Shown: positions 16,301 to 25,737 of the stretch, piece by piece
Numbering within the stretch: position 1 is the stretch's first letter
Layout: each line of letters opens with the position of its first letter
Origin: an uncultured Shewanella sp.
Lineage (GTDB): Bacteria; Pseudomonadota; Gammaproteobacteria; Enterobacterales; Shewanellaceae
Assembly: GCF_947495455.1 (NCBI RefSeq)
Contig: NZ_CANLZC010000048.1
Span: 1-40,520 of the forward strand
DNA length: 40,520 bases
Direction: 5' to 3'
Notes under the pieces: model-generated
What the model was told of the DNA's origin: nothing
Seen by the model: only the letters and a program-made list of their open reading frames with translations
Databases searched by the model: none
Made by a program: the position numbers and the translations under genes

Positions 16301-19300
16301 ATGAACATTGGCAAGTATTCAGTCAATAATAAAGTGATTTCTTGGTTGTTGATCTTAATATTGCTGGTGGGCGGCATGCTGGCTTTCAATAAAATGGGCC
16401 GATTAGAAGATCCTGAATTCACCATTAAGCTAGCAAAAGTCATCACCTTGTATCCCGGTGCGACGGCACAAGAAGTTCAAGATGAAGTGACTTATTACAT
16501 TGAAGATGCCATTCAGAAATTGCCTCAAGTTAAGTGGATTAAAATGTCGGTGTCTCGCCCAGGGCTTTCAGACATTACGATAGAATTTAAAGATAAATTT
16601 AGGCAAAAAGATTTCCCTAATATTTTTGATGAACTGCGCCGTAAAATTGCTGATGTGACGCCGTCTTTGCCTGCAGGCGCTCATGCGCCAACGGTGATTG
16701 ATGACTTTGGTGATGTTTATGGAGTGTACGGTATTTTAACGGGAGCAGGTTACTCATGGCGGGATCTCTTTGATACGGCGGATAATGTTAAAAAACACAT
16801 GGTGCAAGTGCCAGGTGTGAGGAAAATAGTGATTGATGGTGAACAAAAAGAAGTGGTGTATGTGACCATTTCACGTTCACATTTAGCAGAGTTGGGTATT
16901 TCATTGCAACATATTGCCAGTATTTTAGCGTCACAAAATGAAGTGATCGATGCGGGCAGTATTCGTGTCGGGAATGATTACTTGCGGATCAGCCCCACGG
17001 GGACGTTTCAATCGGTGCAATCCATCGGTGATGTGCTGATCAGCGCTAAAAATAAAAAACTGCTCTATCTTAAAGATATCGCCAACATTACCCGTTCTTA
17101 TAATGATGTGCCTAATAAACTTTACTATGTGAATGGAGAGCCGGGGTTAGCCATTGGCGTGTCTATGCTTCCGGGGGAAAATGTTGTTGAGGTGGGTAAA
17201 CGGTTAAGTCAGCGTTTTGCGGAGCTACAATCTATTATTCCAATTGGAATGTCTTTTAAGCTTATTTATAACCAACCTCAGGAAGTGGATAAGTCGGTGA
17301 GCGGTTTTATTGTGAGTGTTGGGCAAGCAGTGGCGATTGTGATTGTGGTCTTGTTACTGTTTATGGGGTTAAGGGTGGGCTTGATTATTGGCAGTGTGTT
17401 ATTGATCACCGTTGCAGGCACATTGTTTTTCATGAATTTATTTTCGATTGATTTACAACGTATTTCCTTAGGGGCATTAGTGATCGCCTTAGGGATGCTG
17501 GTGGATAATGCCATTGTGGTGGCCGAAGGCATGATGGTGCGAATGCAAAAAGGGCTTAGTGCGATTCAAGCAGCCTCGGAAACGGTGGGATCGACCATTT
17601 GGGCGCTTCTTGGAGGGACGGCCATTGGTATTCTTGCTTTTTCTGCCATTGGTTTATCCCCCGATTCGACAGGAGAGTTTGCGGGTTCCTTGTTTTATGT
17701 CATTTTCATTTCATTGTCTTTATCTTGGATAACCGCCATTAGCTCCACCCCTTTATTATGTGCCTTGTTAATGGAAAAAGGCGATGCCTCCGCCGCAGAA
17801 GTGGAGCCCTATAAGGGCATTTTTTTTGCAGGTTATCGAAAATTAGTCACCGCTGCGATTACTTATCGTTGGGTGACAGTGGGTGGTGTGGTGGTATTGT
17901 TTGTTGCTGCGGTCATCGGCTTTGGTTATGTCAAAAATGGTTTTTTCCCTGAGTCAAATACTCCCCTGTTTTTTATTGATGTCTGGGAACCTGAGGGGAG
18001 TGATATTCGACATACCCGTGATACCGCATTAACCATCAGTCGCTATTTAGATAATTTACCTGAAGTATTGCAAACGAGTACTGTGATTGGCGGCGCCCAT
18101 CAACGTTTTACTTTAGTGTATGACTCAAAAGAACCTGCCTCGGCTTATGCTCAAATTATTGTTGAAACCCAGTCACGTGAAGTCATTCCACAAGTGTGGC
18201 AGCAAGTGCAAGACTTTATGAGAGAAAATACCTTATCTAATGATCCTATTATTAAAGCATTGCGTATTGGGCCGGGTCGTGATGGTAAGATTGAAGCGCG
18301 ATTTAGTGGCCCAGATGCGAGTGTGTTACGAGAACTCTCAGTACGAGCGCAAGCCATTATGCGCAGTGATAATGATGCTAAAGATATTCGAGATGATTGG
18401 CGCAATCCAGTCAAAGTGATTACTCCGGTATTTAATGAACAAGTGGGCAGGCAGCTTGGGATCACCCGTGAAGAATTAGCCTTGGCCTTACAATATTCTG
18501 GTGAAGGGAATACTGTGGGTCAATACCGTGATAATAATCGCTCGTTGCCGATAAAATTAAGGGCGATTGAGAATGAAAGGGGCGATGTGGCTAATTTACG
18601 TGATGTACAAGTGTGGAGTCCGGTATTGGGCAGAACGGTGCCCGCTTCTCAGGTGGTGAGTGAATATCAAACCCGTTGGGAAAATACGGTATTAAGGGGA
18701 AGAGATCGTATTCAAACGATTATTGCTTCTTGCAATCCAAAAGGGGAATTAACAGAGCCGTTGTTTGAACGTTTAAAAGCCAAAATAGAGGCTATGCCAC
18801 TTCCTTCCGGTTATCATTTAGCGTGGGGAGGAGAGTATGAGGACTCACAAAAAGCGCAGGCTGGATTAGCGGGGGCTTTGCCTGTTGGCTTTTTACTCAT
18901 GATATTAACCTCTATTTTATTGTTTGGACAATTGCGACAACCGCTTATTATTTGGTTAACCGTGCCTTTAGCGATTATTGGGATCACAGCAGGATTATTG
19001 ATAACAGGTGGCGCTTTTGATTTTATGTCGATACTGGGGGCATTATCCTTAGTGGGGTTACTGATTAAAAATGCCATTGTCTTAATTGATGAAATGGATC
19101 AGCAAATTGATTCGGGAAAATCACCGTTTATTGCCATTATTGACTCATCAATGAGCCGGTTACGACCTGTGGTGCTTGCAGCGACGACCACGATTTTAGG
19201 GATGATACCACTGCTTCCTGACGTGTTTTTCGTCAATATGTCGATTACCATTATGGCTGGGCTCGGCTTTGCGACAGTGCTTACTATGTTGGTGGTGCCG

Positions 19301-19363
19301 ACTCTCTATGCTATTTTTTTCAATATCAAAGTCACAAAGGATGTTAATGGATCTTGTTCTTAA
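16301..19363 (+). CDS. RND-family efflux permease (AcrB-type)
   Basis: This 1020-residue protein is full length for the HAE/AcrB superfamily. It has an N-terminal helix, then a large periplasmic domain with Y-P-G-A-T-A-Q-E-V. Helices 2-6 follow, including G-M-L-V-D-N-A-I-V-V-A-E, where the second Asp of the AcrB pair is Asn. A second periplasmic loop and helices 8-12 complete it. Pumps of this type use the proton gradient to export drugs, dyes or lipophilic compounds. This subgroup is the less-studied one with a short adaptor and no dedicated outer-membrane gene. GGAG precedes the start, and the gene is translationally close to its adaptor. Substrate range is not predictable. Confidence 0.94.
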   Translation: MNIGKYSVNNKVISWLLILILLVGGMLAFNKMGRLEDPEFTIKLAKVITLYPGATAQEVQDEVTYYIEDAIQKLPQVKWIKMSVSRPGLSDITIEFKDKFRQKDFPNIFDELRRKIADVTPSLPAGAHAPTVIDDFGDVYGVYGILTGAGYSWRDLFDTADNVKKHMVQVPGVRKIVIDGEQKEVVYVTISRSHLAELGISLQHIASILASQNEVIDAGSIRVGNDYLRISPTGTFQSVQSIGDVLISAKNKKLLYLKDIANITRSYNDVPNKLYYVNGEPGLAIGVSMLPGENVVEVGKRLSQRFAELQSIIPIGMSFKLIYNQPQEVDKSVSGFIVSVGQAVAIVIVVLLLFMGLRVGLIIGSVLLITVAGTLFFMNLFSIDLQRISLGALVIALGMLVDNAIVVAEGMMVRMQKGLSAIQAASETVGSTIWALLGGTAIGILAFSAIGLSPDSTGEFAGSLFYVIFISLSLSWITAISSTPLLCALLMEKGDASAAEVEPYKGIFFAGYRKLVTAAITYRWVTVGGVVVLFVAAVIGFGYVKNGFFPESNTPLFFIDVWEPEGSDIRHTRDTALTISRYLDNLPEVLQTSTVIGGAHQRFTLVYDSKEPASAYAQIIVETQSREVIPQVWQQVQDFMRENTLSNDPIIKALRIGPGRDGKIEARFSGPDASVLRELSVRAQAIMRSDNDAKDIRDDWRNPVKVITPVFNEQVGRQLGITREELALALQYSGEGNTVGQYRDNNRSLPIKLRAIENERGDVANLRDVQVWSPVLGRTVPASQVVSEYQTRWENTVLRGRDRIQTIIASCNPKGELTEPLFERLKAKIEAMPLPSGYHLAWGGEYEDSQKAQAGLAGALPVGFLLMILTSILLFGQLRQPLIIWLTVPLAIIGITAGLLITGGAFDFMSILGALSLVGLLIKNAIVLIDEMDQQIDSGKSPFIAIIDSSMSRLRPVVLAATTTILGMIPLLPDVFFVNMSITIMAGLGFATVLTMLVVPTLYAIFFNIKVTKDVNGSCS

Positions 19364-19606
19364 AGGGGCGATAGTGATATTGCCAGCTTGTTTATTTCGA
19401 TTTATGGGGTTTGTCTCATCACCTTGTGGAGAGCAATCTCTACTCATATAATGGGGTTACCACGGCTAGTGAAATTCGCGATATGTTTAGCATTGATGGT
19501 AGGCTAGCCATTTTATCTGTAGTGAATTAATACTCAAGATTGACTCATTAATACATGAACACCATTAGTATGTGTAACACCTGAGTTACAAATGCATGAG
19601 GGTGTT

Positions 19607-20098
19607 ATGTCTCTTTTATTAAGAAAGTATTGTTTGCACTTTATCATTATATTATCTAGTTCATTGTTAATGGCATGTGGTGATAACAAAGAGAGTGATA
19701 GAGACTCCGATTTGGCTAACATTGTTAATGGGAATACGGCAATCACCTCAAGTGCTGATGATGGCTCAAGTGCTGATGATGACTTAAGTGCTGATGATGG
19801 CTCAAGTGCTGATGATGACTTAAGTGCTGATGATGACTTAAGTGCTGATGATGACTCAAGTGCTGATGATGACTTAAGTGCTGATGATGACTTAAGTGCT
19901 GATGATGACTTAAGTGCTGATGATGGCTCAATTGCTGATGTTGTCTTAATTGCAGAGGATGGCTTAAAGGTAGATGACAGCACAAGTACAGATGATGACT
20001 TAAGGGCTGATGAAATCATTCTTGTTATAGAAGTTGGTGAATCTTCAAATTACCCATTTAAATGGACAAGATCGAGAACTAGGTTCTGTAACCTTTAA
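19607..20098 (+). pseudogene. lipoprotein N-terminus with Asp-rich hexapeptide repeats (5' part of broken gene)
   Basis: From ATG 19607 (GAGGG six bases upstream) this encodes a signal peptide with lipobox L-L-M-A-C, a short linker, then about ten hexapeptides of the type L/S-S-A-D-D-D/G and five degenerate ones. The frame ends at 20098. From about 20055 the homologous sequence continues in the next frame (L-N-G-Q-D-R-E-L-G-S-V-T-F-N-G-T), typical of an Ig-like domain. It shifts again near 20145 into the long repeat frame. The simplest reading is a single surface lipoprotein gene of about 1,050 codons split by two small indels. The Asp-rich stretch could bind cations or act as a flexible stalk. 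Confidence 0.65.
19748..19927. repeat. 18-nt coding minisatellite (10 units)
   Basis: Ten tandem copies of an 18-nt unit encode S/L-S-A-D-D-D/G, with mostly TCA/TTA and GGC/GAC variation. Five more degenerate units reach about 20014. Because the unit is a multiple of three, copy-number change would lengthen or shorten the stalk without changing frame. Confidence 0.9.
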
Positions 20099-20127
20099 TG
20101 GTACTCAATTAAGCTATATGCCTACTA

Positions 20128-22779
20128 GTGGAGTTTTTGGTAAAGATATTTAACTGGTTGGTTGATGGCTTATCAGTAGGGACATTGTCAACGCTTGAAG
20201 CGCAAATGGTGGATACTGCTTCTAACATTCAATTACAAGTGTCTGGTCAAGATGAATACGGTCAAGTTGCGTTGCCTCAGTATGCCACTTATACGCCAAA
20301 TCATATTGTGAATGTATATTCGACCACGATTGCTTTTGCTGCATTGAAAAAAGATGGCAGTGTCGTGACATGGGGAGATAGTCGATATGGAGGAGACAGC
20401 AGTAAAGTCGCTGATAAACTGGCTATGGGGGTGGAGACTATTTCTTCAACTGATTATGCTTTTGCTGCACTAAGGACGGATGGCCGTGTTGTGACTTGGG
20501 GCGAGGATTTTTTTGGCGGTGATAGTAGTGCCGTTGAAGATAAATTAATGAGTGGCGTTAAACATATCTCTTCAACCACGAGTGCCTTTGCAGCATTAAA
20601 AGATGATGGAACTGTGGTGACATGGGGATATTCTGGTGGTGATAGTAGTGGGGTTTCGAGTTATCTTACTAATATTGAAGGATTATTTTCAACTAATGGT
20701 GCATTTGCTGCGCTTAGAAACGATGGCAGCGTTATTACTTGGGGAGAAAACGCTTCTGGAGGGAACAGCAATAATGTTGCGGATCAACTCCAAAATGGTG
20801 TGAGTAGCATATATGCGAATGAGGGCGCTTTTGCTGCATTAAAGGTTGATGGCACCGTTGTCACTTGGGGGAAAAATGATTTTGGAGGAAATAGCAGTTA
20901 TGTGGAAGAGCAGCTTATTAACGTAGAGAATATCGTGGTGACTCGCAAAGCGTTTGCGGCATTGAAAAGGGATGGTATGGTGATTGTGTGGGGAAACAGT
21001 CTTGATGAACAGCTCTATGATGTCAAAAAGCTATTTGCGACCAATTATGCTTTTGCTGCATTGAAATACGATGGCAGTGTTATGACTTGGGGGGAGAGTA
21101 AATATGGCGGTGATAGTAGTGACATCGCGGATCAACTGACTAATATAGAGAATATCTTTTCAACCGATTACGCTTTTGCTGCAATAAGAGCCGATAATCA
21201 TGTTATTACTTGGGGGCGTTATAACTATGGTACCGACAATATTGCTCAAGTAGAACCATTTACCATGGGAGTTAAGACTATTTATACCAATGACTTTGCT
21301 TTTGCTGCGTTAACCGAGGATAACAAAGTGGTGACATGGGGAAGTAATACTTTTGGTGGAGATAGTCATAGTGTTGCTCAGCAGCTTATTGATGTAGAAA
21401 CTATTTATATGAATAGATATTCTTTTACTGCCCAAACTGCCTCTGGCAAGCTGATTTCCTGGGGTATTAATACCGGCGGAGATAGCCGACATGTTATCAA
21501 TCAACTCAATGGTAATATTGATACTGTGTATTCAGTCGATTCTGCCTTTGCGGCACTTACTCATGATGGTAGTGTGGTGACATGGGGACAAAAAGAATAT
21601 GGTGGAGATAGCAGTCATGTTGCCGATCAACTTGCTGATGGTGTGGAACACATTTATTCATCAGAAGGGGCATTTGCTGTACTCAAATATGATGGTAGAG
21701 TGGTGACATGGGGTTATAGCGATTCAGGTGGTGACAGCACGGCTGTGAGTGAGGACATTGCCAGTGGTGTGACTTTTATTTCTGCCACTAGAAGTGCATT
21801 TGCAGCATTAAAAGATGATGGTAGTGTGATTACATGGGGAGAGAGCAATTACGGCGGTGACAGTACTAGTGTTGTCGAGAAAATAAGTAGTGGAGTCACA
21901 CAGCTTTATGCCAATGATTATGCGTTTGCAGCATTGAAAACAGATGGGAGAGTGATTACATGGGGAAGAAATGGATACGGTGGAAATAGCAGTAATGTTG
22001 AAGATGAGTTGGTGAATGTTAAAGCTTTGTTTTCCACAGAAAGGGCATTTGCAGCGTTAAGGGAAGACGGAAGTGTCGTGACATGGGGAAATAATACTTT
22101 TGGTGGCGATAGCAGTGATGTCGCGGCTAATTTGATTAATATAGACAGAATATTCTCAACTGATGGTGCTTTTGCCGCTATGTCAATTGACGGTAAAGTT
22201 ATTACATGGGGATATCGATTTTCTGGTGGTGACAGCAGTGATGTTACTGATGATTTGGTAAACGTAGAGACGATTTTTTCAAATCAGCGTGCTTTTGCCG
22301 CATTGAAAGAAGACGGTTCGGTTGTCACTTGGGGAGAAGGCGGTGACGGTGGAGATAGTAGTCATGTTGAATTGGTTAATATTAAGGATATTCAGTCAAC
22401 TCCCTATGCTTTTGCCGCATTGAGAGAAGATGGCACCGTTGTCTCTTGGGGAAAAAGTTGGGCGGGTGGTGATAGTGGCTCGGTTGCAGATGAATTGGTT
22501 AATGTCAGCTCCCTTTTTTCAACCAGAAGTGCCTTTGCGGCGCTAAAAACTGACGGAACGGTGACTACTTGGGGAGGTGGTAATGGTGCGGATAGCCAAG
22601 CAGTCACCCATTTATTGATGAATGTAGAAACAATTTATCCCAGTGGTAGTGCTTTTGCAGCAGTAACGGCAGAAGGTGAACTGATCACATGGGATGATAA
22701 TTATGGCCAAGATAGTCGTGCTGTCACGGATAAACTGGCGCCTTCTTTACTATTACTTGAAACATCTGTTGCGCCTTAA
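20128..22779 (+). CDS. tandem-repeat protein with about 20 D-G-x-V-x-T-W-G (RCC1-like) repeats
   Basis: This 883-codon frame opens at a GTG without a clear ribosome-binding site, which fits its being the 3' part of the lipoprotein gene starting at 19607. After a short region (F-N-W-L-V-D-G-L-S...L-S-T-L-E) that looks like the end of an Ig-like domain, it consists of about 20 repeats of 35-42 residues. Each has the order Y/F-S-T-x-x-A-F-A-A-L-K-x-D-G-S-V-V-T-W-G, then x-x-x-G-G-D-S-S-x-V and a short amphipathic element. The A-A-L-x-x-D-G-x-V-x-x-W-G core is the RCC1/beta-propeller-like repeat seen in many bacterial surface proteins. A bound or adhesive role on the cell surface is likely but unproven. 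The last repeat ends in W-D-D instead of T-W-G, and the gene ends at a strong terminator. Confidence 0.75.
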   Translation: MEFLVKIFNWLVDGLSVGTLSTLEAQMVDTASNIQLQVSGQDEYGQVALPQYATYTPNHIVNVYSTTIAFAALKKDGSVVTWGDSRYGGDSSKVADKLAMGVETISSTDYAFAALRTDGRVVTWGEDFFGGDSSAVEDKLMSGVKHISSTTSAFAALKDDGTVVTWGYSGGDSSGVSSYLTNIEGLFSTNGAFAALRNDGSVITWGENASGGNSNNVADQLQNGVSSIYANEGAFAALKVDGTVVTWGKNDFGGNSSYVEEQLINVENIVVTRKAFAALKRDGMVIVWGNSLDEQLYDVKKLFATNYAFAALKYDGSVMTWGESKYGGDSSDIADQLTNIENIFSTDYAFAAIRADNHVITWGRYNYGTDNIAQVEPFTMGVKTIYTNDFAFAALTEDNKVVTWGSNTFGGDSHSVAQQLIDVETIYMNRYSFTAQTASGKLISWGINTGGDSRHVINQLNGNIDTVYSVDSAFAALTHDGSVVTWGQKEYGGDSSHVADQLADGVEHIYSSEGAFAVLKYDGRVVTWGYSDSGGDSTAVSEDIASGVTFISATRSAFAALKDDGSVITWGESNYGGDSTSVVEKISSGVTQLYANDYAFAALKTDGRVITWGRNGYGGNSSNVEDELVNVKALFSTERAFAALREDGSVVTWGNNTFGGDSSDVAANLINIDRIFSTDGAFAAMSIDGKVITWGYRFSGGDSSDVTDDLVNVETIFSNQRAFAALKEDGSVVTWGEGGDGGDSSHVELVNIKDIQSTPYAFAALREDGTVVSWGKSWAGGDSGSVADELVNVSSLFSTRSAFAALKTDGTVTTWGGGNGADSQAVTHLLMNVETIYPSGSAFAAVTAEGELITWDDNYGQDSRAVTDKLAPSLLLLETSVAP

Positions 22780-22780
22780 A

Positions 22781-22824
22781 AAGAATATGCCCTGATCTAA
22801 TTGATGAGATCAGGGCATATTCTT
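22781..22824 (+). terminator. strong hairpin terminator
   Basis: A perfect 18-bp stem (AAGAATATGCCCTGATCT and its complement) with an 8-nt loop begins one base after the stop of the repeat protein. Confidence 0.85.
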
Positions 22825-23132
22825 CTGTCATTGACTTTAGTGTCACGAGTTCATTATTATTGCAGTAATAAAAGCGATCATTGATAACTTTATTTAGAAA
22901 TAACCAGTATTACTCATAATAAGCCTAATGTTTATGCATGGAGCAACGGATAATAAGGCTTAAATCTGTCACTACCTCATAATACATTACCCCGTCGTTT
23001 GATTCGATATTTTAAAGGGGGTGGTTTTTTATTTTCATCAATTACTTTCACCTCAATACTTGCGCTTATTGCCAACGCTCTTAAGCGCAATAATGGAATC
23101 ATACAAAGGAATGAAAAAAGGAATGAAAAGTC
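22825..23132. other. intergenic region
   Basis: No gene is seen. Its last 30 bases contain two GGAATGAAAA-type repeats, the second acting as the ribosome-binding site of the next gene. Confidence 0.45.
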
Positions 23133-24176
23133 ATGGCTAATGCAAGCAAGCTTAATCAAGTTCATTCAACGCCGATTGACTTAATGGAAAGTCAGGAGGA
23201 TTTTTCAGCGGTTAAAAAAATGAAGAAGGAGCAAGGAGGGGAAGAGCAATCGATTTCTCATCAAGCGCCTTTTTATCATAAACGCAGAAAAGCCTTATCT
23301 GCAGAAGATATTGTGGTGATTATTGCCATTGTCATGACCTTGTTGTTAGCACCTGTACTGACCGTGCTATGGTATTTAAAAGAGCCAATTCTAGTGCCGC
23401 CACCTATTATTGCGATTTTTTTAGGCATTGCTGTTTCTTCAATACTTTATCGATTTCTAGGCGGGATCCATAATGCTTCATTGACGATTGGAGCATTAAG
23501 AGTCACTGGCTCTGCCGCTATTTTGATTTTTGTGGCCTGGTGGAGTAACGATGAATTGAAAGCGTTTATGCCCGTTATTGAACCTAAAGTGCCTGTATTT
23601 GATTTAACAAAAGATGTGATCCCCATGGCGCATTCTTGGCATGCGGTGAACACTGAAACCGGGCAACCTGTGTCATTGAATTTCCCTCACCATGATCAAC
23701 AACATTCAGCACCTTCTTATGAAACCTTAAGTGATGTTAATATGCAGCATTCTTTGAATTTACATCAAAAAGGAGACAATTTAGTGGTGTCGCTGGATCA
23801 TCACGCTCGGCATATCATGGGAACATTGCCCCTTGAAGAGCTTAATGCCTTAGGTTTTTTCAATAAAGTGAATATGCAGTTAAGGCCTTTTGAGGTGGCG
23901 ACATTTGGCGCAAAACAAGGTATTGATATGAACTCGACATTGCCTTTTACTATCCATACTAATGGATTTTCGGAGAACTATACGCGTTTTACGCTTAAGG
24001 CGAAAAATGATGAGAAAATCATTTATGAAGACTCGATTTTACTCAGGGGAGCAAAGCTATTTCAATATAAAAATAAGTATTATTTTATCAGTGTTGTGCA
24101 AGTGAATCATGCTCCCGATGATATTGAGCCTTATGCAAAAATTTATCTTGCCGAGTTAGGTGTGAGTTACATATAG
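23133..24176 (+). CDS. three-helix inner-membrane protein, hypothetical
   Basis: This is a 347-residue protein. A charged cytoplasmic N-terminus (about 1-60) includes H-K-R-R-K before the first helix. Three membrane segments follow at about 63-85, 90-110 and 118-136, the last ending in A-W-W-S-N. A large soluble C-terminal part (about 140-347), probably periplasmic, is rich in His (H-H-D-Q-Q-H and D-H-H-A-R-H). The family is not recognised. It appears monocistronic, between the repeat-protein terminator and the DUF4144-like gene. Confidence 0.7.
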   Translation: MANASKLNQVHSTPIDLMESQEDFSAVKKMKKEQGGEEQSISHQAPFYHKRRKALSAEDIVVIIAIVMTLLLAPVLTVLWYLKEPILVPPPIIAIFLGIAVSSILYRFLGGIHNASLTIGALRVTGSAAILIFVAWWSNDELKAFMPVIEPKVPVFDLTKDVIPMAHSWHAVNTETGQPVSLNFPHHDQQHSAPSYETLSDVNMQHSLNLHQKGDNLVVSLDHHARHIMGTLPLEELNALGFFNKVNMQLRPFEVATFGAKQGIDMNSTLPFTIHTNGFSENYTRFTLKAKNDEKIIYEDSILLRGAKLFQYKNKYYFISVVQVNHAPDDIEPYAKIYLAELGVSYI

Positions 24177-24442
24177 TCGTGATTGAAAGAGTATTTGTTT
24201 GATTGAGTCACCATTGACGTATTTCATTGATTAAATTTAAATGATGTAAGGATAATAAAGGTGGCTCTTTCGTTCAGTTCGTCCTACTTTAAGCGTGCCG
24301 AATAGGAAAGGTTATTTGCTAAGTTTACCAGAAAAGAGATCCTCAATATTTAATATTGTTCCAGTGAGATTCAGGTATTTAGAAAGTGGTTTAATAGTGG
24401 TAAACTGCATTTAAGACTTCAGTTTTCCCTTTTGTTCTGACG

Positions 24443-24886
24443 ATGCATTCACCAATGAAATTATCAGTATTGAGTGATTTTAAGCAAGACACTCACTCTA
24501 TCAATACCCCTTGTGATACCCTCGGTGTTGATGTGCAGCTGGCGGAACTTCAATGGCCTGTGCTGGTTTGCTATCAAGGTGATGATGAACTGGTTTATAT
24601 TGCAGATGAAGCCGCTTGGTTGGCGTATTGTGATGAGGCGCCAACTTTGATAGCAGGAGAAGATAAACTGATTGATGCCAGTGGCCAGCTTTATCATATG
24701 ATAGAAAGTGACGGTCAATTAGTTTTGTTTGCCACCAATAGGATCTTTTTGTTCGCCGAATTGTTAGCTTTAGTAAGAAAAAATGCCTGTTTAGTGCAAC
24801 AAAGCTGCAGTGCAAAAATCGATGCAAATACTTATCGCCAGCTTATTCATATTGTTTACGACCTTAATCGAGTGGAAAGCCTATAG
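24443..24886 (+). CDS. DUF4144-like protein
   Basis: This 147-residue cytoplasmic protein has the core L-Q-W-P-V-L-V-C-Y-Q-G-D-D-E-L-V-Y-I-A-D-E-A-A-W (written here residue by residue). I associate this with the small DUF4144 family of Vibrio and Shewanella. The first 30 residues (M-H-S-P-M-K-L) are not conserved in that picture, and the ATG at 24455 could be the true start; neither has a strong ribosome-binding site. It precedes a DUF2937-like gene by about 140 bases, a pairing I recall from related genomes. Function is unknown. Confidence 0.65.
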   Translation: MHSPMKLSVLSDFKQDTHSINTPCDTLGVDVQLAELQWPVLVCYQGDDELVYIADEAAWLAYCDEAPTLIAGEDKLIDASGQLYHMIESDGQLVLFATNRIFLFAELLALVRKNACLVQQSCSAKIDANTYRQLIHIVYDLNRVESL

Positions 24887-25028
24887 CCTTCTGGTGTGGG
24901 CAAAATGTTATGCTCTGCGTTTCATAATAGGGCGCTTAATGACAGGAGCCTGTCTTTTCATATTCTGTTCCCAATTGACGCTCTTATATCGTATGATAAA
25001 TATACTTGGCCGATAACAGTGGATTAAA

Positions 25029-25568
25029 ATGAAAAAGATCATTGAATATTTGCGTTTAATACTCTTTATGGCAGGTGTGCTGGTGGGTATACAAGCGCCC
25101 AGTGTTGTGGATCAATATGGTAAACGTTTACAATCACAACTCACCGAATCTAAATTGAGTTTAAGTGCCTTTCAAGGTGATGCCGATCGCTACTTTGGTG
25201 GCAGTTTGGATAAGCTGATCGCATATTATCAGAATAATGAGGATCCCGTGTTTAGTGATGCGGGCAAGAATGTGGAAGCTCTCATGCAGCGGCAAATTGC
25301 ATTATCAACGGCTTGGCAGCGCTTTTCTGCGAATATATACAGTCCTTATCTGCAGTTTGTCTTTGATCCTATGTTGGATATTAAAACCCAAGTATTAGCC
25401 CAATATACTTATTCTATCGTATTAAATAAGCAAGCGATTGTGCTTGGTTTAATGGCCGGGGGCCTGCTGGCGGCTGGGGCTGAATGTTTGCTAATCTTGA
25501 TGTGGCAAACATTGGCTTTATTAAAACGTATGGTTTTTGGCCCGGCACGAAGAAGAAGGCCTATTTAA
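25029..25568 (+). CDS. DUF2937-like membrane protein
   Basis: This 179-residue protein has an N-terminal helix (about 5-24) containing Y-L-R-L-I-L-F-M-A-G-V-L-V-G-I-Q-A-P. V-D-Q-Y-G-K-R-L and a soluble helical middle follow. A C-terminal helix (about 142-165) comes before an Arg-rich tail (R-R-R-R). This arrangement fits DUF2937, an uncharacterised inner-membrane family. The helix-loop-helix topology puts the middle in the periplasm. It is probably co-expressed with the DUF4144-like gene. Confidence 0.75.
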   Translation: MKKIIEYLRLILFMAGVLVGIQAPSVVDQYGKRLQSQLTESKLSLSAFQGDADRYFGGSLDKLIAYYQNNEDPVFSDAGKNVEALMQRQIALSTAWQRFSANIYSPYLQFVFDPMLDIKTQVLAQYTYSIVLNKQAIVLGLMAGGLLAAGAECLLILMWQTLALLKRMVFGPARRRRPI

Positions 25569-25630
25569 TTTGATAAGATGACACAGTCACTCACTTGAAA
25601 TCATAGCAGGTTAATGACTGGATTATTGTA

Positions 25631-25700
25631 ATACCTGTGATACCTGTGATACCTGTGATACCTGTGATACCTGTGATACCTGTGATACCTGTGATACCTG
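25631..25700. repeat. 9-nt tandem repeat (about 7.8 copies)
   Basis: Seven perfect copies of ATACCTGTG plus a partial one lie in the convergent gap between the DUF2937-like gene and the effector-like gene. No open frame uses it. Such arrays are slippage-prone and useful as variable-number markers. Confidence 0.95.
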
Positions 25701-25737
25701 AATCCGACATTTTCAGTTCAGGCATTACGGGTATCAT

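Noticed and set aside
19364..19590. short open stretch after the RND gene (frame ending near 19530 with D-M-F-S-I-D-G)
   Set aside because: It has no start or ribosome-binding site and is under 60 codons. It could be a remnant, but the sequence alone does not support a gene.
19534..20019. minus-strand frame rich in S-S-A-L-K repeats
   Set aside because: It is the antisense reading of the 18-nt minisatellite, with no ribosome-binding site. The plus strand has a lipoprotein signal peptide.
25631..25700. CRISPR array
   Set aside because: Nine-base units without spacers and no cas genes; it is a simple tandem repeat.
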